A stretch of DNA of 64,000 nt, from NCBI GenBank assembly GCA_039986595.1, contig JBDWQJ010000010.1, forward strand, positions 62,001 to 126,000. Reading direction: 5' to 3'. The position numbers were made by a program, and so were the translations under genes. The DNA comes from Lentilitoribacter sp039986595 (GTDB lineage Bacteria > Pseudomonadota > Alphaproteobacteria > Rhizobiales > Rhizobiaceae). Of this stretch, positions 52,659 to 60,762 are shown in pieces. Position 1 is the stretch's first letter; each line of letters starts with the position of its first letter. A model generated the notes under the pieces. That model ran no database searches. It was not told where the DNA came from and saw only the letters and a list, made by a program, of their open reading frames with translations.

Positions 52659-53570
52659 ATGAATAATGCTTCTATAAATCGACTTGCGCCGTTCGTGTTT
52701 TTAGCACCTGCCGCAATTATCATGCTGATAGCGCTTTTATACCCATTGCTCTACATGATCTATGGATCGTTCCGCGAGTGGGATCCAAGCCAAACCATTG
52801 GCGAGACAGAATTCGTCGGCCTTAAAAACTATATCACATTGCTCAATGATCCGTCTTTTCACGAGAGCTTGGGCGTTACACTCAAATTTGCATTTGCTGT
52901 TGTTTCGATTGAAATGTTGCTCGGAGTAGGGCTTGCGCTACTTCTTGATCGCAATATTCGCGGTATATCAGTTCTTCGCACGATGTTTATCTTACCTATG
53001 ATGATCGCCCCTGTGGTTGTCGGTCTCATGTGGCGCTATATGTACCACCCAACTGTTGGTACTTTTAATCGCTTTTTAAAATCCATGGGCTTTGATGGTG
53101 TAGACTGGCTTGGCCAGCATGCGCTCATGTCCATCGTCATTGCTGATATCTGGCAATGGACACCATTTATTTTCATTCTAACGCTTGCAGCGCTTCAGTC
53201 ATTGCCGCGGTCAACACTTGAAGCAGCACGCATTGATGGTGCCACGGGTTGGCAACAGATCATCTATATCAAAATCCCACTTATGATGCCTGTTTTAATC
53301 GTCACATGCTTGCTGCGCCTAATTGATGCGTTCAAGGTTCTTGAGGTGATTTTGGTCATGACCGAAGGCGGGCCAGGTCTTTCAACAGAAATTCTTGCAC
53401 TACGCATTTCGCGCACAGCAACAGAGTTCCGAGAACTTGGCGTTGCGGCTGCGATGTCTAATTACCTACTGATTTTACTATTGATTTTCACACTTTCGAT
53501 GATTGCCTACAATAAATATGTCGAAAACCGAGCTGCCCGATTAAGGGCCGCTAAAGAGGGGGATGCATAA
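52659..53570 (+). CDS. Sugar ABC transporter permease (UgpA/MalF-like)
   Basis: Start taken at the ATG at 52659 (MNNASINRLAPFVFL). The product has about 303 residues and six spans. The coupling helix EAA motif is LEAARIDGATGWQQIIYIKIPLMMP. LAPFVFLAPAAIIMLIALLYPL is the usual first span. It pairs with the MalG-like permease, whose start overlaps its stop by one base (TAATG). Confidence 0.93.
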   Translation: MNNASINRLAPFVFLAPAAIIMLIALLYPLLYMIYGSFREWDPSQTIGETEFVGLKNYITLLNDPSFHESLGVTLKFAFAVVSIEMLLGVGLALLLDRNIRGISVLRTMFILPMMIAPVVVGLMWRYMYHPTVGTFNRFLKSMGFDGVDWLGQHALMSIVIADIWQWTPFIFILTLAALQSLPRSTLEAARIDGATGWQQIIYIKIPLMMPVLIVTCLLRLIDAFKVLEVILVMTEGGPGLSTEILALRISRTATEFRELGVAAAMSNYLLILLLIFTLSMIAYNKYVENRAARLRAAKEGDA

Positions 53571-54514
53571 TGTCTAATGCCAACACTAATTATGACAAAC
53601 AGCACCCGGGTTATTTTGCCCTCCTAGCTGCACTGGTTTTCATGGCAGTTGGCCCTGTGGCGCTGATGTTTATCAACTCGTTCAAACTTGATGTAGATAT
53701 TTTATCTGGCACATCTGGCTTGTTGTTTTTGCCCACCATCCAAAATTATGAAACAGCACTTTGTGATGTTCTGCCATACGAGTTGGATCACTTAGATTTC
53801 TGTTCACTAAAGTTTGGCGGTTCCCTTATCAATTCATTGGTCATTGCGCTTGTATCAACCATCTTAACTTTGGTCATTGGCTGTATGGCAGCTTACGCCT
53901 TGGTGCGGTTTAGATTTATGGGGCGTGATGTGGTCTCTGGTGGAACATTGATGGTGCGCATGGTGCCGCCGGCTGTTCTTTTGGTGCCAGTATTTGGTCT
54001 TTGGAACAATGAGTTTTGTATCGACAAAGCTTCGTTTATTGGTTCGTTTATCAGAGATACATTCGGTGGGCGAGGGGACGTTTGTCTTGCTGGTACGCAT
54101 TCGGGCATCATCTTGATCTATGTAGCAATGAACCTGCCATTTGTGATCTGGATCTTGCAGAGCTTTATTGTTCAAGTACCACGACAACTTGAAGAAGCCG
54201 CGCGCATTGATGGTGCTGGTCCATATCGGGTGTTTTTCCTCATCGTTCTTCCGCTGATTAAACCCGGTCTGGCTGCAGCTGCGATCTTTACCTTCCGCAT
54301 TGCATGGAATGAATATCTGCTTGCAAGTGCATTGTCAGACCGTGATACCAAAACTGTTCCGATCTTGATCGTGAACAATATGTCTGAATTTAATATTGAA
54401 TGGGGTGTGATCATGGCAACGGGTATGTTGCTTGCCATACCACCGATCATCTTTACTCTTTTTGCTTCACGTCAGATTATTACTGGCATGACAGCTGGCG
54501 CGGTTAAAGGCTGA
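53570..54514 (+). CDS. Sugar ABC transporter permease (UgpE/MalG-like) with cysteine-containing external loops
   Basis: A 314-residue permease with six spans and the EAA motif LEEAARIDGAGPYRVFFLIVLP. It is longer than usual (about 275-280) because two predicted periplasmic loops are expanded. Each expanded loop has two cysteines: C65 and C78 in the first, C150 and C172 in the second. They could form disulfides in the periplasm. The following cytochrome b561 gene begins seven bases after its stop, so the two are cotranscribed; whether the redox protein and the cysteines are linked is speculation. Confidence 0.93.
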   Translation: MSNANTNYDKQHPGYFALLAALVFMAVGPVALMFINSFKLDVDILSGTSGLLFLPTIQNYETALCDVLPYELDHLDFCSLKFGGSLINSLVIALVSTILTLVIGCMAAYALVRFRFMGRDVVSGGTLMVRMVPPAVLLVPVFGLWNNEFCIDKASFIGSFIRDTFGGRGDVCLAGTHSGIILIYVAMNLPFVIWILQSFIVQVPRQLEEAARIDGAGPYRVFFLIVLPLIKPGLAAAAIFTFRIAWNEYLLASALSDRDTKTVPILIVNNMSEFNIEWGVIMATGMLLAIPPIIFTLFASRQIITGMTAGAVKG

Positions 54515-54521
54515 TATAGCA

Positions 54522-55232
54522 ATGGAATGGTTGCTGTCACCCATTGATCCAAGTCGTGTTCACGAGTTAAGCTTCGGTATTTCTTGGCATGCCCGACTAA
54601 TGGTGGCCACTTGGTCATTCCTCATCCCTTTGGGTATTTTATCGGCGCGGTTTTTTAAGATCATGCCGAAACAAAACTGGCCTGAAGAACTCGACAATAA
54701 GACGTGGTGGAGCAGTCATTTAATCTTCCAATACTTTGGTGGTGTATTGATTATCGCTGCCATGTGGTTGGTATGGGGAGAAACCGGTAGCTATGAAAAT
54801 GCGTTTTTTCATAAATGGGTTGGTTGGCTAACGATTGTTTTGTGCTCAGCGCAATATTTTGCAGGCTGGTTACGCGGAACAAAAGGTGGGCCAACTGAAG
54901 TTGAACGCACAGGTACAATTCGAGGTGATCATTTTGATATGACACCGCGCAGAAATGCCTTTGAGTATTTTCACAAAAGCGTCGGTTACTTATGTCTATT
55001 TGTTGCGTTGGCAACAACATTGTTTGGACTATGGCTGGTTAACGCTGCGATTTGGATGTGGATCGTTATTCTTGCCTGGTGGATTGCGATATTCGTTGTC
55101 TTCATCGCTTTGCAAAAAGCAGGTCGCGCGCATGATACCTATGAAGCGATATGGGGTGATGACCCTGAACTACCCGGCAATCGCGTTAAAACAATCGGCT
55201 GGGGTGTTAGGCGTAAGAACATGAACGATTGA
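54522..55232 (+). CDS. Cytochrome b561-domain membrane protein
   Basis: A 236-residue protein with five to six membrane spans. Four histidines lie in the spans at H23 (ISWHARLM), H66 (WWSSHLIFQ), H97 (FFHKWVGW) and H151 (YFHKSVGY), the arrangement of the eukaryotic-type cytochrome b561 domain that binds two haems and moves electrons across membranes, often from ascorbate. The C-terminal tail is hydrophilic and probably cytoplasmic. It is the last gene of a sugar-uptake operon, an uncommon context. It might pass electrons from a sugar-linked oxidation or to periplasmic thiols. A terminator follows. Confidence 0.85.
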   Translation: MEWLLSPIDPSRVHELSFGISWHARLMVATWSFLIPLGILSARFFKIMPKQNWPEELDNKTWWSSHLIFQYFGGVLIIAAMWLVWGETGSYENAFFHKWVGWLTIVLCSAQYFAGWLRGTKGGPTEVERTGTIRGDHFDMTPRRNAFEYFHKSVGYLCLFVALATTLFGLWLVNAAIWMWIVILAWWIAIFVVFIALQKAGRAHDTYEAIWGDDPELPGNRVKTIGWGVRRKNMND

Positions 55233-55274
55233 GGTTATCTCAAATTAAATATTTCCATGGTCGCTATGAAAACG

Positions 55275-55309
55275 AAAACAGCCGCTGAATACAATCCAGC
55301 GGCTGTTTT
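55275..55309. terminator. Bidirectional rho-independent terminator, cytochrome b561 / TRAP dctM
   Basis: A perfect 13-base stem (55275-55287 with 55297-55309) with a 9-base loop lies between convergent genes, with T-runs on the plus side and an A-run on the other. Confidence 0.9.
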
Positions 55310-55326
55310 TTAGTTTTGGAATTACT

Positions 55327-56610
55327 TTACCCTGAAATCAGGTTCGGCAATGTGAGTGATATTGCCGGCACATATGTAATCAACATAAGAGCAATGAAAA
55401 TTGCGATATAGAAAGGCCAAATAGTTTTAACAGCCTTTTCTATGGGCAATTTACCCACTGCACACCCGGCAAATAAACAGGTGCCAACCGGTGGTGTACA
55501 CAATCCCAAACCGAGATTGACGAGCATCATAATCCCAAACTGAACTGGATCCATTCCCAAGCTTGTCGCCACTGGCAGGAAGATTGGAGTACAGATCAAA
55601 ATAAGAGCCGCCATATCCATGATCATACCCAATAAAAGCAATACAGCATTGATCATCAACAAGATCATGATTGGGTTGTCTGTGATACCAGTTAGCAATT
55701 CAACGGTTTTAGTCGGTACGCGATAGAATGTAAGCATATATGCAAATGCACCAGCGCAGGCGATTAAGATCATAACCATTGATGTTGTGCGGACAGAGGA
55801 AACCACAGCGATCTTAAAATTTGACCATGTGATATTGCGATAAACAAGCAATGTAACGATAAAGGCATACATTGCGCCAAATGCACCAGATTCAGTCACT
55901 GTAAAAATGCCAGACAATGTTCCGCCAACAATGATGATTGCTGTCATAAGGCCTGGGATCGCACTTGCAAAGTTTAATGCAAGAATTTTCCAGCCGGGGA
56001 ACTTTTCAGCGCGATAGCCACGTTTGACAGCAACGAAATAAGCTGTTGCAGCTAAACACAAGCACATCATAATACCCGGTACAACACCAGCTAAGAACAG
56101 TTTAGAGATCGAAACTGCACCACCTGTTGCGAGCGCAAAGATGATCATGTTGTGGCTTGGTGGGATGATAATCCCGGCGATAGATGATGTGACGGTGACA
56201 TTGACCGCGTAATCAGCATCATAGCCTTTGTCTTTCATCACTGGGATTAAAATAGAACCAAGCGCTGAGATATCTGCAATGGCAGAACCTGAAATACCGC
56301 CAAATAACATTGATGAAAATACGTTCACGACACCCAAGCCACCGCGAACCGCGCCAACTGCTGATTGTGCAAATCGAACGAGGCGCATTGCAATGCCGCC
56401 GTGGAACATTAAGTCGCCAGCGAAAATGAAAAACGGGATCGCCATTAATGAAAAGACATTGATGCCTGAAATTATTCTTTGAAAGCCAACGAGTAGGGGA
56501 AGTCCCTCATACCAAAATGCGGCCAATGAAGCGATGCCAAGCGCAAACGCAACGGGCATTCCGATGATAACGGAAACTGCAAAAGTTCCCAGAAGTAACG
56601 CCAATCCCAT
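55327..56610 (-). CDS. dctM: TRAP transporter large permease (DctM-like)
   Basis: A 427-residue membrane protein with about twelve spans. DctM hallmarks are GMPVAFALGIASLAAF, the FIFAGDLMFHGGIAMRLV block, VFSSMLFGGISGSAIADISALGSILIPVM (landmark), IIPPSHNMIIFAL and the ending LGLCTPPVGTCLFAG. It forms the sodium-coupled channel with DctQ. It starts three bases after the dctQ stop. The transported acid is unknown. Confidence 0.95.
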   Translation of the reverse strand: MGLALLLGTFAVSVIIGMPVAFALGIASLAAFWYEGLPLLVGFQRIISGINVFSLMAIPFFIFAGDLMFHGGIAMRLVRFAQSAVGAVRGGLGVVNVFSSMLFGGISGSAIADISALGSILIPVMKDKGYDADYAVNVTVTSSIAGIIIPPSHNMIIFALATGGAVSISKLFLAGVVPGIMMCLCLAATAYFVAVKRGYRAEKFPGWKILALNFASAIPGLMTAIIIVGGTLSGIFTVTESGAFGAMYAFIVTLLVYRNITWSNFKIAVVSSVRTTSMVMILIACAGAFAYMLTFYRVPTKTVELLTGITDNPIMILLMINAVLLLLGMIMDMAALILICTPIFLPVATSLGMDPVQFGIMMLVNLGLGLCTPPVGTCLFAGCAVGKLPIEKAVKTIWPFYIAIFIALMLITYVPAISLTLPNLISG

Positions 56611-56613
56611 GAT

Positions 56614-57147
56614 TTATCCTTGTTCGATGCTGTCGTGGCGTTCATCCGTGTTTGTTAAAACGCGAATTATGTGGCCGAGTGAGATTAGAAAAATAAGTGC
56701 GCCGCAAATTGTAAGGGGCAGCGAACGAAGCCCTTCATTCCATTCAAGAAGAGGAATGAGTGCTCTCCATTTGAAAACCGTAAGATCAATGCCATACCAG
56801 AACATCAAGCCGCCAAATGTCATCATCAAAAAGTCAGAAACCAAGACGAATGTGAGACGTATTTTATCGGGTACAATGCTTCGAAATACAACAACTGAAA
56901 GGTGGGTGTGTTGATGCACGCCAGCTGCTGCACCAAAGAATGCGATAACCATTACTAAAAGCAAGGAAACCTGTTCTACCCAGGTTGGCGTATCATTTAA
57001 AACATAACGTCCAAATACAAGCCAAGCGAACAAGACGGTCATTAAAACCAAGGCTGTTCCCGCAAGGATGAAACATATCTTCGTTATGCTATCGAATGCT
57101 GCATTCATCTTTTTGATCAATGCGTTTTGCGCAATAGGTTCCGCCAT
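56614..57147 (-). CDS. dctQ: TRAP transporter small permease (DctQ-like)
   Basis: A 177-residue protein with four membrane spans (FILAGTALVLMTVLFAWLVF; LLLVMVIAFFGAAAGVHQHTHLSV; FVLVSDFLMMTFGGLMFWYG; LPLTICGALIFLISLGHII). RYVLNDTPTWVEQVS is the standard DctQ block between spans 1 and 2. It sits between dctP and dctM in the conventional order. Confidence 0.94.
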   Translation of the reverse strand: MAEPIAQNALIKKMNAAFDSITKICFILAGTALVLMTVLFAWLVFGRYVLNDTPTWVEQVSLLLVMVIAFFGAAAGVHQHTHLSVVVFRSIVPDKIRLTFVLVSDFLMMTFGGLMFWYGIDLTVFKWRALIPLLEWNEGLRSLPLTICGALIFLISLGHIIRVLTNTDERHDSIEQG

Positions 57148-57167
57148 TTAAAAGCCTCCCAGAAAAA

Positions 57168-57199
57168 GACGCCTGACATTTATTGCTATGCCAGGCGTC
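57168..57199 (-). terminator. Intercistronic terminator-like hairpin after dctP
   Basis: An 8-base stem GACGCCTG / CAGGCGTC (57168-57175 with 57192-57199) is followed on the minus strand by five Ts, between dctP and dctQ. It looks like a leaky terminator that lowers permease expression. Confidence 0.75.
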
Positions 57200-57222
57200 A
57201 CAGTTTTTATCTGAAACTTAGA

Positions 57223-58203
57223 CTACTCAGTCGTTTGAGCAAGTTCTACAAGTTTCTTCATATCAGGGTTTGCAGCTAGATATTCGTCATAAACTGCTGC
57301 CATTGCTTCCTGGAATGGAGCTTTGTTAGCAATTTCGTTGACTTGGATGCCAGCAGCTTCAACGTCTTTACGCGCTTTGTCTGTATCAACAGCCCATAGC
57401 TCGCGTTGGTAAAGAGCAGCTTCTTGAGCAGCAGCTTTAACAGCTGTTTGCATATCTGCAGACAAAGCTTCAAATTTGGCAGTGTTTACACAGATGCACT
57501 CAGGAATGATCAAGTGCTCACTCAAAGAGTAGTTCTTAGTTACTTCAAAGTGACCAACGCTTTTGTATGATGGGAAGTTGTTTTCTGCCGCATCAACAAC
57601 ACCAGTTTTCAACGCCTGCTGAACTTCTGAGAAGGCCATTGGAGATGGGTTGCCACCCATTGCTGAAATCATAGATGTGTAAAGGTTGTTGTTCATCACG
57701 CGAACTTTAAGACCGACAACATCTGCTGGTGTGTTGATTGCTTTTTGTGCGTAGAAAGAACGAGCACCCGCATCAAACCAAGCCAAAGGCATTAGGTTTT
57801 CAGCAGCCATAGCACTTGAAATGATTTCGCCAGCTTCACCTTCCATCACACGGAACATGTGTGGCACACTTTTAAAGATGAATGGAAGTGAAACAAGGTT
57901 AGCTTCGTTGACCATTGGACCGATTGGACCCATGGAGAAGTTACCAACATCGATCGCACCAATACGAACTTGCTCAAGAGCATCTGGCTGCGTACCAAGT
58001 ACACCACCGTGGAATACTTCGATAGTGACTTCGCCGTTTGTTTTTTCAGCAGCTAGTTCAGCAAAACGATCCATAGCACCAGTGTTTGGGTGACCATCAT
58101 TATGGATGTTCCACGCGCGCCATTCAGCGGATGCAGCAGCACCACACAATAATGACAATGCAGTAGCGGCCCCAAGAAGAGTAGTTGATAGTTTTTTGTA
58201 CAT
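57223..58203 (-). CDS. dctP: TRAP transporter solute-binding protein (DctP-like)
   Basis: A 326-residue exported protein with a signal peptide ending AASA-EW near residue 27. The mature part has the DctP layout: GHPNTGAMDRFAEL, NGEVTIEVFHGGVLGTQPDALEQV, GLKVRVMNNN (with the arginine that binds the ligand carboxylate) and FSEVQQALKTGVVDAAENN. It captures an organic acid, possibly a sugar acid, in the periplasm for DctQM. A GGAGG lies eight bases before the ATG. The neighbouring SDR may use the imported compound. Confidence 0.95.
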   Translation of the reverse strand: MYKKLSTTLLGAATALSLLCGAAASAEWRAWNIHNDGHPNTGAMDRFAELAAEKTNGEVTIEVFHGGVLGTQPDALEQVRIGAIDVGNFSMGPIGPMVNEANLVSLPFIFKSVPHMFRVMEGEAGEIISSAMAAENLMPLAWFDAGARSFYAQKAINTPADVVGLKVRVMNNNLYTSMISAMGGNPSPMAFSEVQQALKTGVVDAAENNFPSYKSVGHFEVTKNYSLSEHLIIPECICVNTAKFEALSADMQTAVKAAAQEAALYQRELWAVDTDKARKDVEAAGIQVNEIANKAPFQEAMAAVYDEYLAANPDMKKLVELAQTTE

Positions 58204-58256
58204 GATTTCCTCCCTGTACTGTTTTAATAACTATTTTGAATTCGATAGAATTCTTA

Positions 58257-59030
58257 TTACGAAAAGAGCATGCCTCCGTTTATGTCGACATTCGTTCCGG
58301 TAATAAATGCTGCGCTGTCTGCTGCTAAAAATGCTGCTAAGTTTGCAACGTCCTCAGGCGATCCTTCGCGCTTTAATGGTGTGATGTTTGCAACATGTTT
58401 GCGAACTTCTGATTTTGTGAATGTGTTGTGGAAGTCAGTATCAATCATGCCTGGGCAGATTGAATTCACTCTGATTTCAGGTCCTAATTCTTTGGCCAAT
58501 GCACGTGTGAAGGTCATTACTGCGCCTTTAGAAGCGGCATAAGCTGATGCACCTGGCCCGCCGCCATCGCGCCCAGCTTGACTTGCAAGACCGACAATAG
58601 AACCACCATTTTTCATGTAAGGAAGCACTGCTTTTGCTGAACGCATGAATGAAGTTGAGTTTAACTCCATGACATAGTTCCAGTGTTCGATATCCATTTC
58701 CGCCAGAGTTTTGCGAGCAACAAGACCGCCTGTGACATGCACAAGGACATCGATGTTACCGGTAAAAGACTGAGCGGTTTTCTCAATGAGAGCATTTACA
58801 TCATCTTGAGATGTCATATCACCCTGCAATGCTATTGCTTTTCCGCCCATTGCAACAATCTCTTCTACTGCGCTATCGGCACCCGCAGATGAGCTATGAT
58901 AGTTGATGACAACAGCTGCACCGCACTGAGCTAGCTTGATCGCGCAAGCGCGCCCAATATCCCGGCCACCACCGGTTACAACAGCCACTTTACCTGTCAG
59001 ATCTTGTGACCCTGCAACGTTCAAATCCAT
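58257..59030 (-). CDS. Short-chain dehydrogenase/reductase (SDR) linked to TRAP transporter
   Basis: Start taken at the ATG at 59030, behind GGAGAAA; the longer frame adds a poor N-terminus that reaches into the divergent promoter. The 257-residue classical SDR has TGGGRDIG, a LASQAG serine block, YAASK (catalytic tyrosine and lysine) and the C-terminal DINGGMLFS. It probably oxidises a hydroxy acid or sugar acid imported by the TRAP system. It is the first gene of the SDR-dctP-dctQ-dctM run and is divergent from a GntR-family gene. Confidence 0.93.
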   Translation of the reverse strand: MDLNVAGSQDLTGKVAVVTGGGRDIGRACAIKLAQCGAAVVINYHSSSAGADSAVEEIVAMGGKAIALQGDMTSQDDVNALIEKTAQSFTGNIDVLVHVTGGLVARKTLAEMDIEHWNYVMELNSTSFMRSAKAVLPYMKNGGSIVGLASQAGRDGGGPGASAYAASKGAVMTFTRALAKELGPEIRVNSICPGMIDTDFHNTFTKSEVRKHVANITPLKREGSPEDVANLAAFLAADSAAFITGTNVDINGGMLFS

Positions 59031-59107
59031 CTTTTTCTCCGCCCTTTGTTCAGCTGCCCAGTTGATTTCTGGGTTAATAATTGCTCGTTTCTTGCGCATA
59101 TTAGAAG

Positions 59108-59121
59108 ACTAGTATGCTAGT
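59108..59121. promoter_or_regulatory. Candidate GntR operator in the SDR / GntR divergent region
   Basis: The inverted repeat ACTAG-TATG-CTAGT lies 78 bases upstream of the SDR start and about 175 before the GntR start. Short symmetric sites of this form are typical for FCD-type GntR repressors. The whole gap is 59031-59295. Confidence 0.5.
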
Positions 59122-59295
59122 ATTGTCAAGCATGAATTTTTCAGCTAATGTCATTTTTACAAACAAAATCGCATTTTTATGCACAGCTCGCAGTTACTCA
59201 CTTTGAGTGATTATTCCAGTCAGGAGTACTTGCACGGCCTGCAAAATCGGGATATCCAAAACTGCGGTAAACGGGCGAAGCGAAAGAGTATATTC

Positions 59296-59976
59296 ATGCA
59301 GGAAATTGCAGAAAAATTTGAAAGACGTACAGCAACAGACATCGTATTTAGTCAATTGTATGAAGATATTACGTCGTTAAACATTTTGCCTGGTGCTAAA
59401 TTATCAGAATCAGAAATTGCAAAACGGTTTGGTATTTCAAGACAACCTGTACGTGATGCTTTTAATCGTTTGGAACATTTGGATTTATTACTCATTCGCC
59501 CGCAGCGCGCGACAGAAGTGCGCGGCTTTTCCATGGAGCTGATTGGTCATGCGCGTTTTGTGCGCCTTGCTGTTGAGCTTGAAGTTATCCGACATGCGTG
59601 TTCGATTTGGGATGATGCTAAGGCTAAGAAGCTTGATGAGAACCTACAGAAACAACATCAATGTTTAGCGGACGGGCAGGCGGATCGTTTTCATTTATTA
59701 GATTACGATTTTCATAAATTGATTTGCGAACTTGGTGGGTGTTCATTGGCATTCACAACGATTGAAGAAAGCAAACAAAAGGTCGATCGGCTTTGTGTCT
59801 TAAGCTTAGATCGAAAAGATGAATTCGCAGTTCTGTTGGATGATCACATTCGCATTGCGGATGCGCTTAAAAACGGAACACCAGAGCAGGCTGTAGATTT
59901 TGGGCGCCGCCATTTAGGTCGTCTTGATGCAACCATTGAACAAATTCACACCAACCACACAGAGTATTTTGAATAA
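59296..59976 (+). CDS. GntR/FCD-family transcriptional regulator
   Basis: Start placed at the ATG at 59296 (MQEIAEKFERRTATDIV); the 39 residues encoded upstream in frame look non-conserved. The 226-residue protein has a winged helix (KLSESEIAKRFGISRQPVRDAFNRLEHL) and an FCD ligand domain (LLDYDFHKLICEL gives D and H ligands, DDHIRIADAL and GRRHLGRLD the remaining histidines). It is divergent from the SDR-TRAP operon, which it likely represses until the substrate is present. It overlaps the next gene by one base. Confidence 0.92.
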   Translation: MQEIAEKFERRTATDIVFSQLYEDITSLNILPGAKLSESEIAKRFGISRQPVRDAFNRLEHLDLLLIRPQRATEVRGFSMELIGHARFVRLAVELEVIRHACSIWDDAKAKKLDENLQKQHQCLADGQADRFHLLDYDFHKLICELGGCSLAFTTIEESKQKVDRLCVLSLDRKDEFAVLLDDHIRIADALKNGTPEQAVDFGRRHLGRLDATIEQIHTNHTEYFE

Positions 59977-60491
59977 TGAGCAATAAACCACGCGTTGGCG
60001 AAAAAGTAGAAATTTTTGACATTGAAACACTGACAGATAATGGGTCAATCACAATTGGTGATGCGAAGGATCGTTGGACTATGTTGGTCGTATATCGCGG
60101 CCGCCACTGTCCTCGCTGTAAGCGTTACCTCAACAAACTCAATGATATGCTGTCTAAATGGACTGATGTTATGGACGTTGTCGTCGTATCAGCTGACACC
60201 AAGGAAAAAGCTATTGCCGATCGCGACGAGTTTGGTTGGGATTTTGATTTGGGATATGGATTGACCGTAGATCGCATTCGCAAGCTTGGTCTTTATGTTT
60301 CTGAACCTTTGTCAGAAGCTGAAACAACAGATATGTTCTCAGAACCAGGTACTTTTGCAATTAGACCTGATGGCTCATTAATGCTTGTTGATATTTCAAA
60401 TGGGCCTGCTGCGCGCCCTGATTTGGACGAATTGCTGGATGGCATGATTTTCAACATCAATAATGACCGTCCCGTGCGTGGAACAGCATAG
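59976..60491 (+). CDS. AhpC/TSA-like thiol-disulfide protein (peroxiredoxin-like), paralogue 2
   Basis: A 171-residue thioredoxin-fold protein with YRGRHCPRCKRYL (CPRC pair), LGLYVSEPLSEAE, MFSEPGTFAI and NNDRPVRGTA. These blocks match the protein at 18118-18654, so the two are paralogues of a subfamily with CPxC at the peroxidatic position. Its start overlaps the GntR stop by one base (TAATG), an unusual coupling of a regulator with a thiol protein. It may protect against oxidative stress linked to the TRAP/SDR catabolism, or signal redox state; neither is shown. A hairpin terminator follows. Confidence 0.85.
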   Translation: MSNKPRVGEKVEIFDIETLTDNGSITIGDAKDRWTMLVVYRGRHCPRCKRYLNKLNDMLSKWTDVMDVVVVSADTKEKAIADRDEFGWDFDLGYGLTVDRIRKLGLYVSEPLSEAETTDMFSEPGTFAIRPDGSLMLVDISNGPAARPDLDELLDGMIFNINNDRPVRGTA

Positions 60492-60521
60492 TTTAAAACG
60501 ATTGATCATTTGAATATAAAT

Positions 60522-60565
60522 AAATGCTCGTTGGTAAAGTTTACAGATCTTGCGAACGAGCATTT
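60522..60565 (+). terminator. Rho-independent terminator after peroxiredoxin-like gene
   Basis: A perfect 11-base stem AAATGCTCGTT / AACGAGCATTT with a 22-base loop is followed by three further Ts, 30 bases after the stop codon. It also has A-rich sequence on the opposite side. Confidence 0.75.
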
Positions 60566-60762
60566 TTTGATTCAACCGTTGACGCTATATTTAATTTAGC
60601 ATAAATGGAGCTTGGCTTGTAGACGCCTGCTTCCCGCGGACATATTTTGTCTTGGTTAAGTTCTACACTTTGATAATTTGAATATTTCTTTCCGCTTATC
60701 GCGCGGATGGCAATGCGGGTCCCATCTTTCTCAGCGCGTAATTGGCCCGAAAGATATCGATT

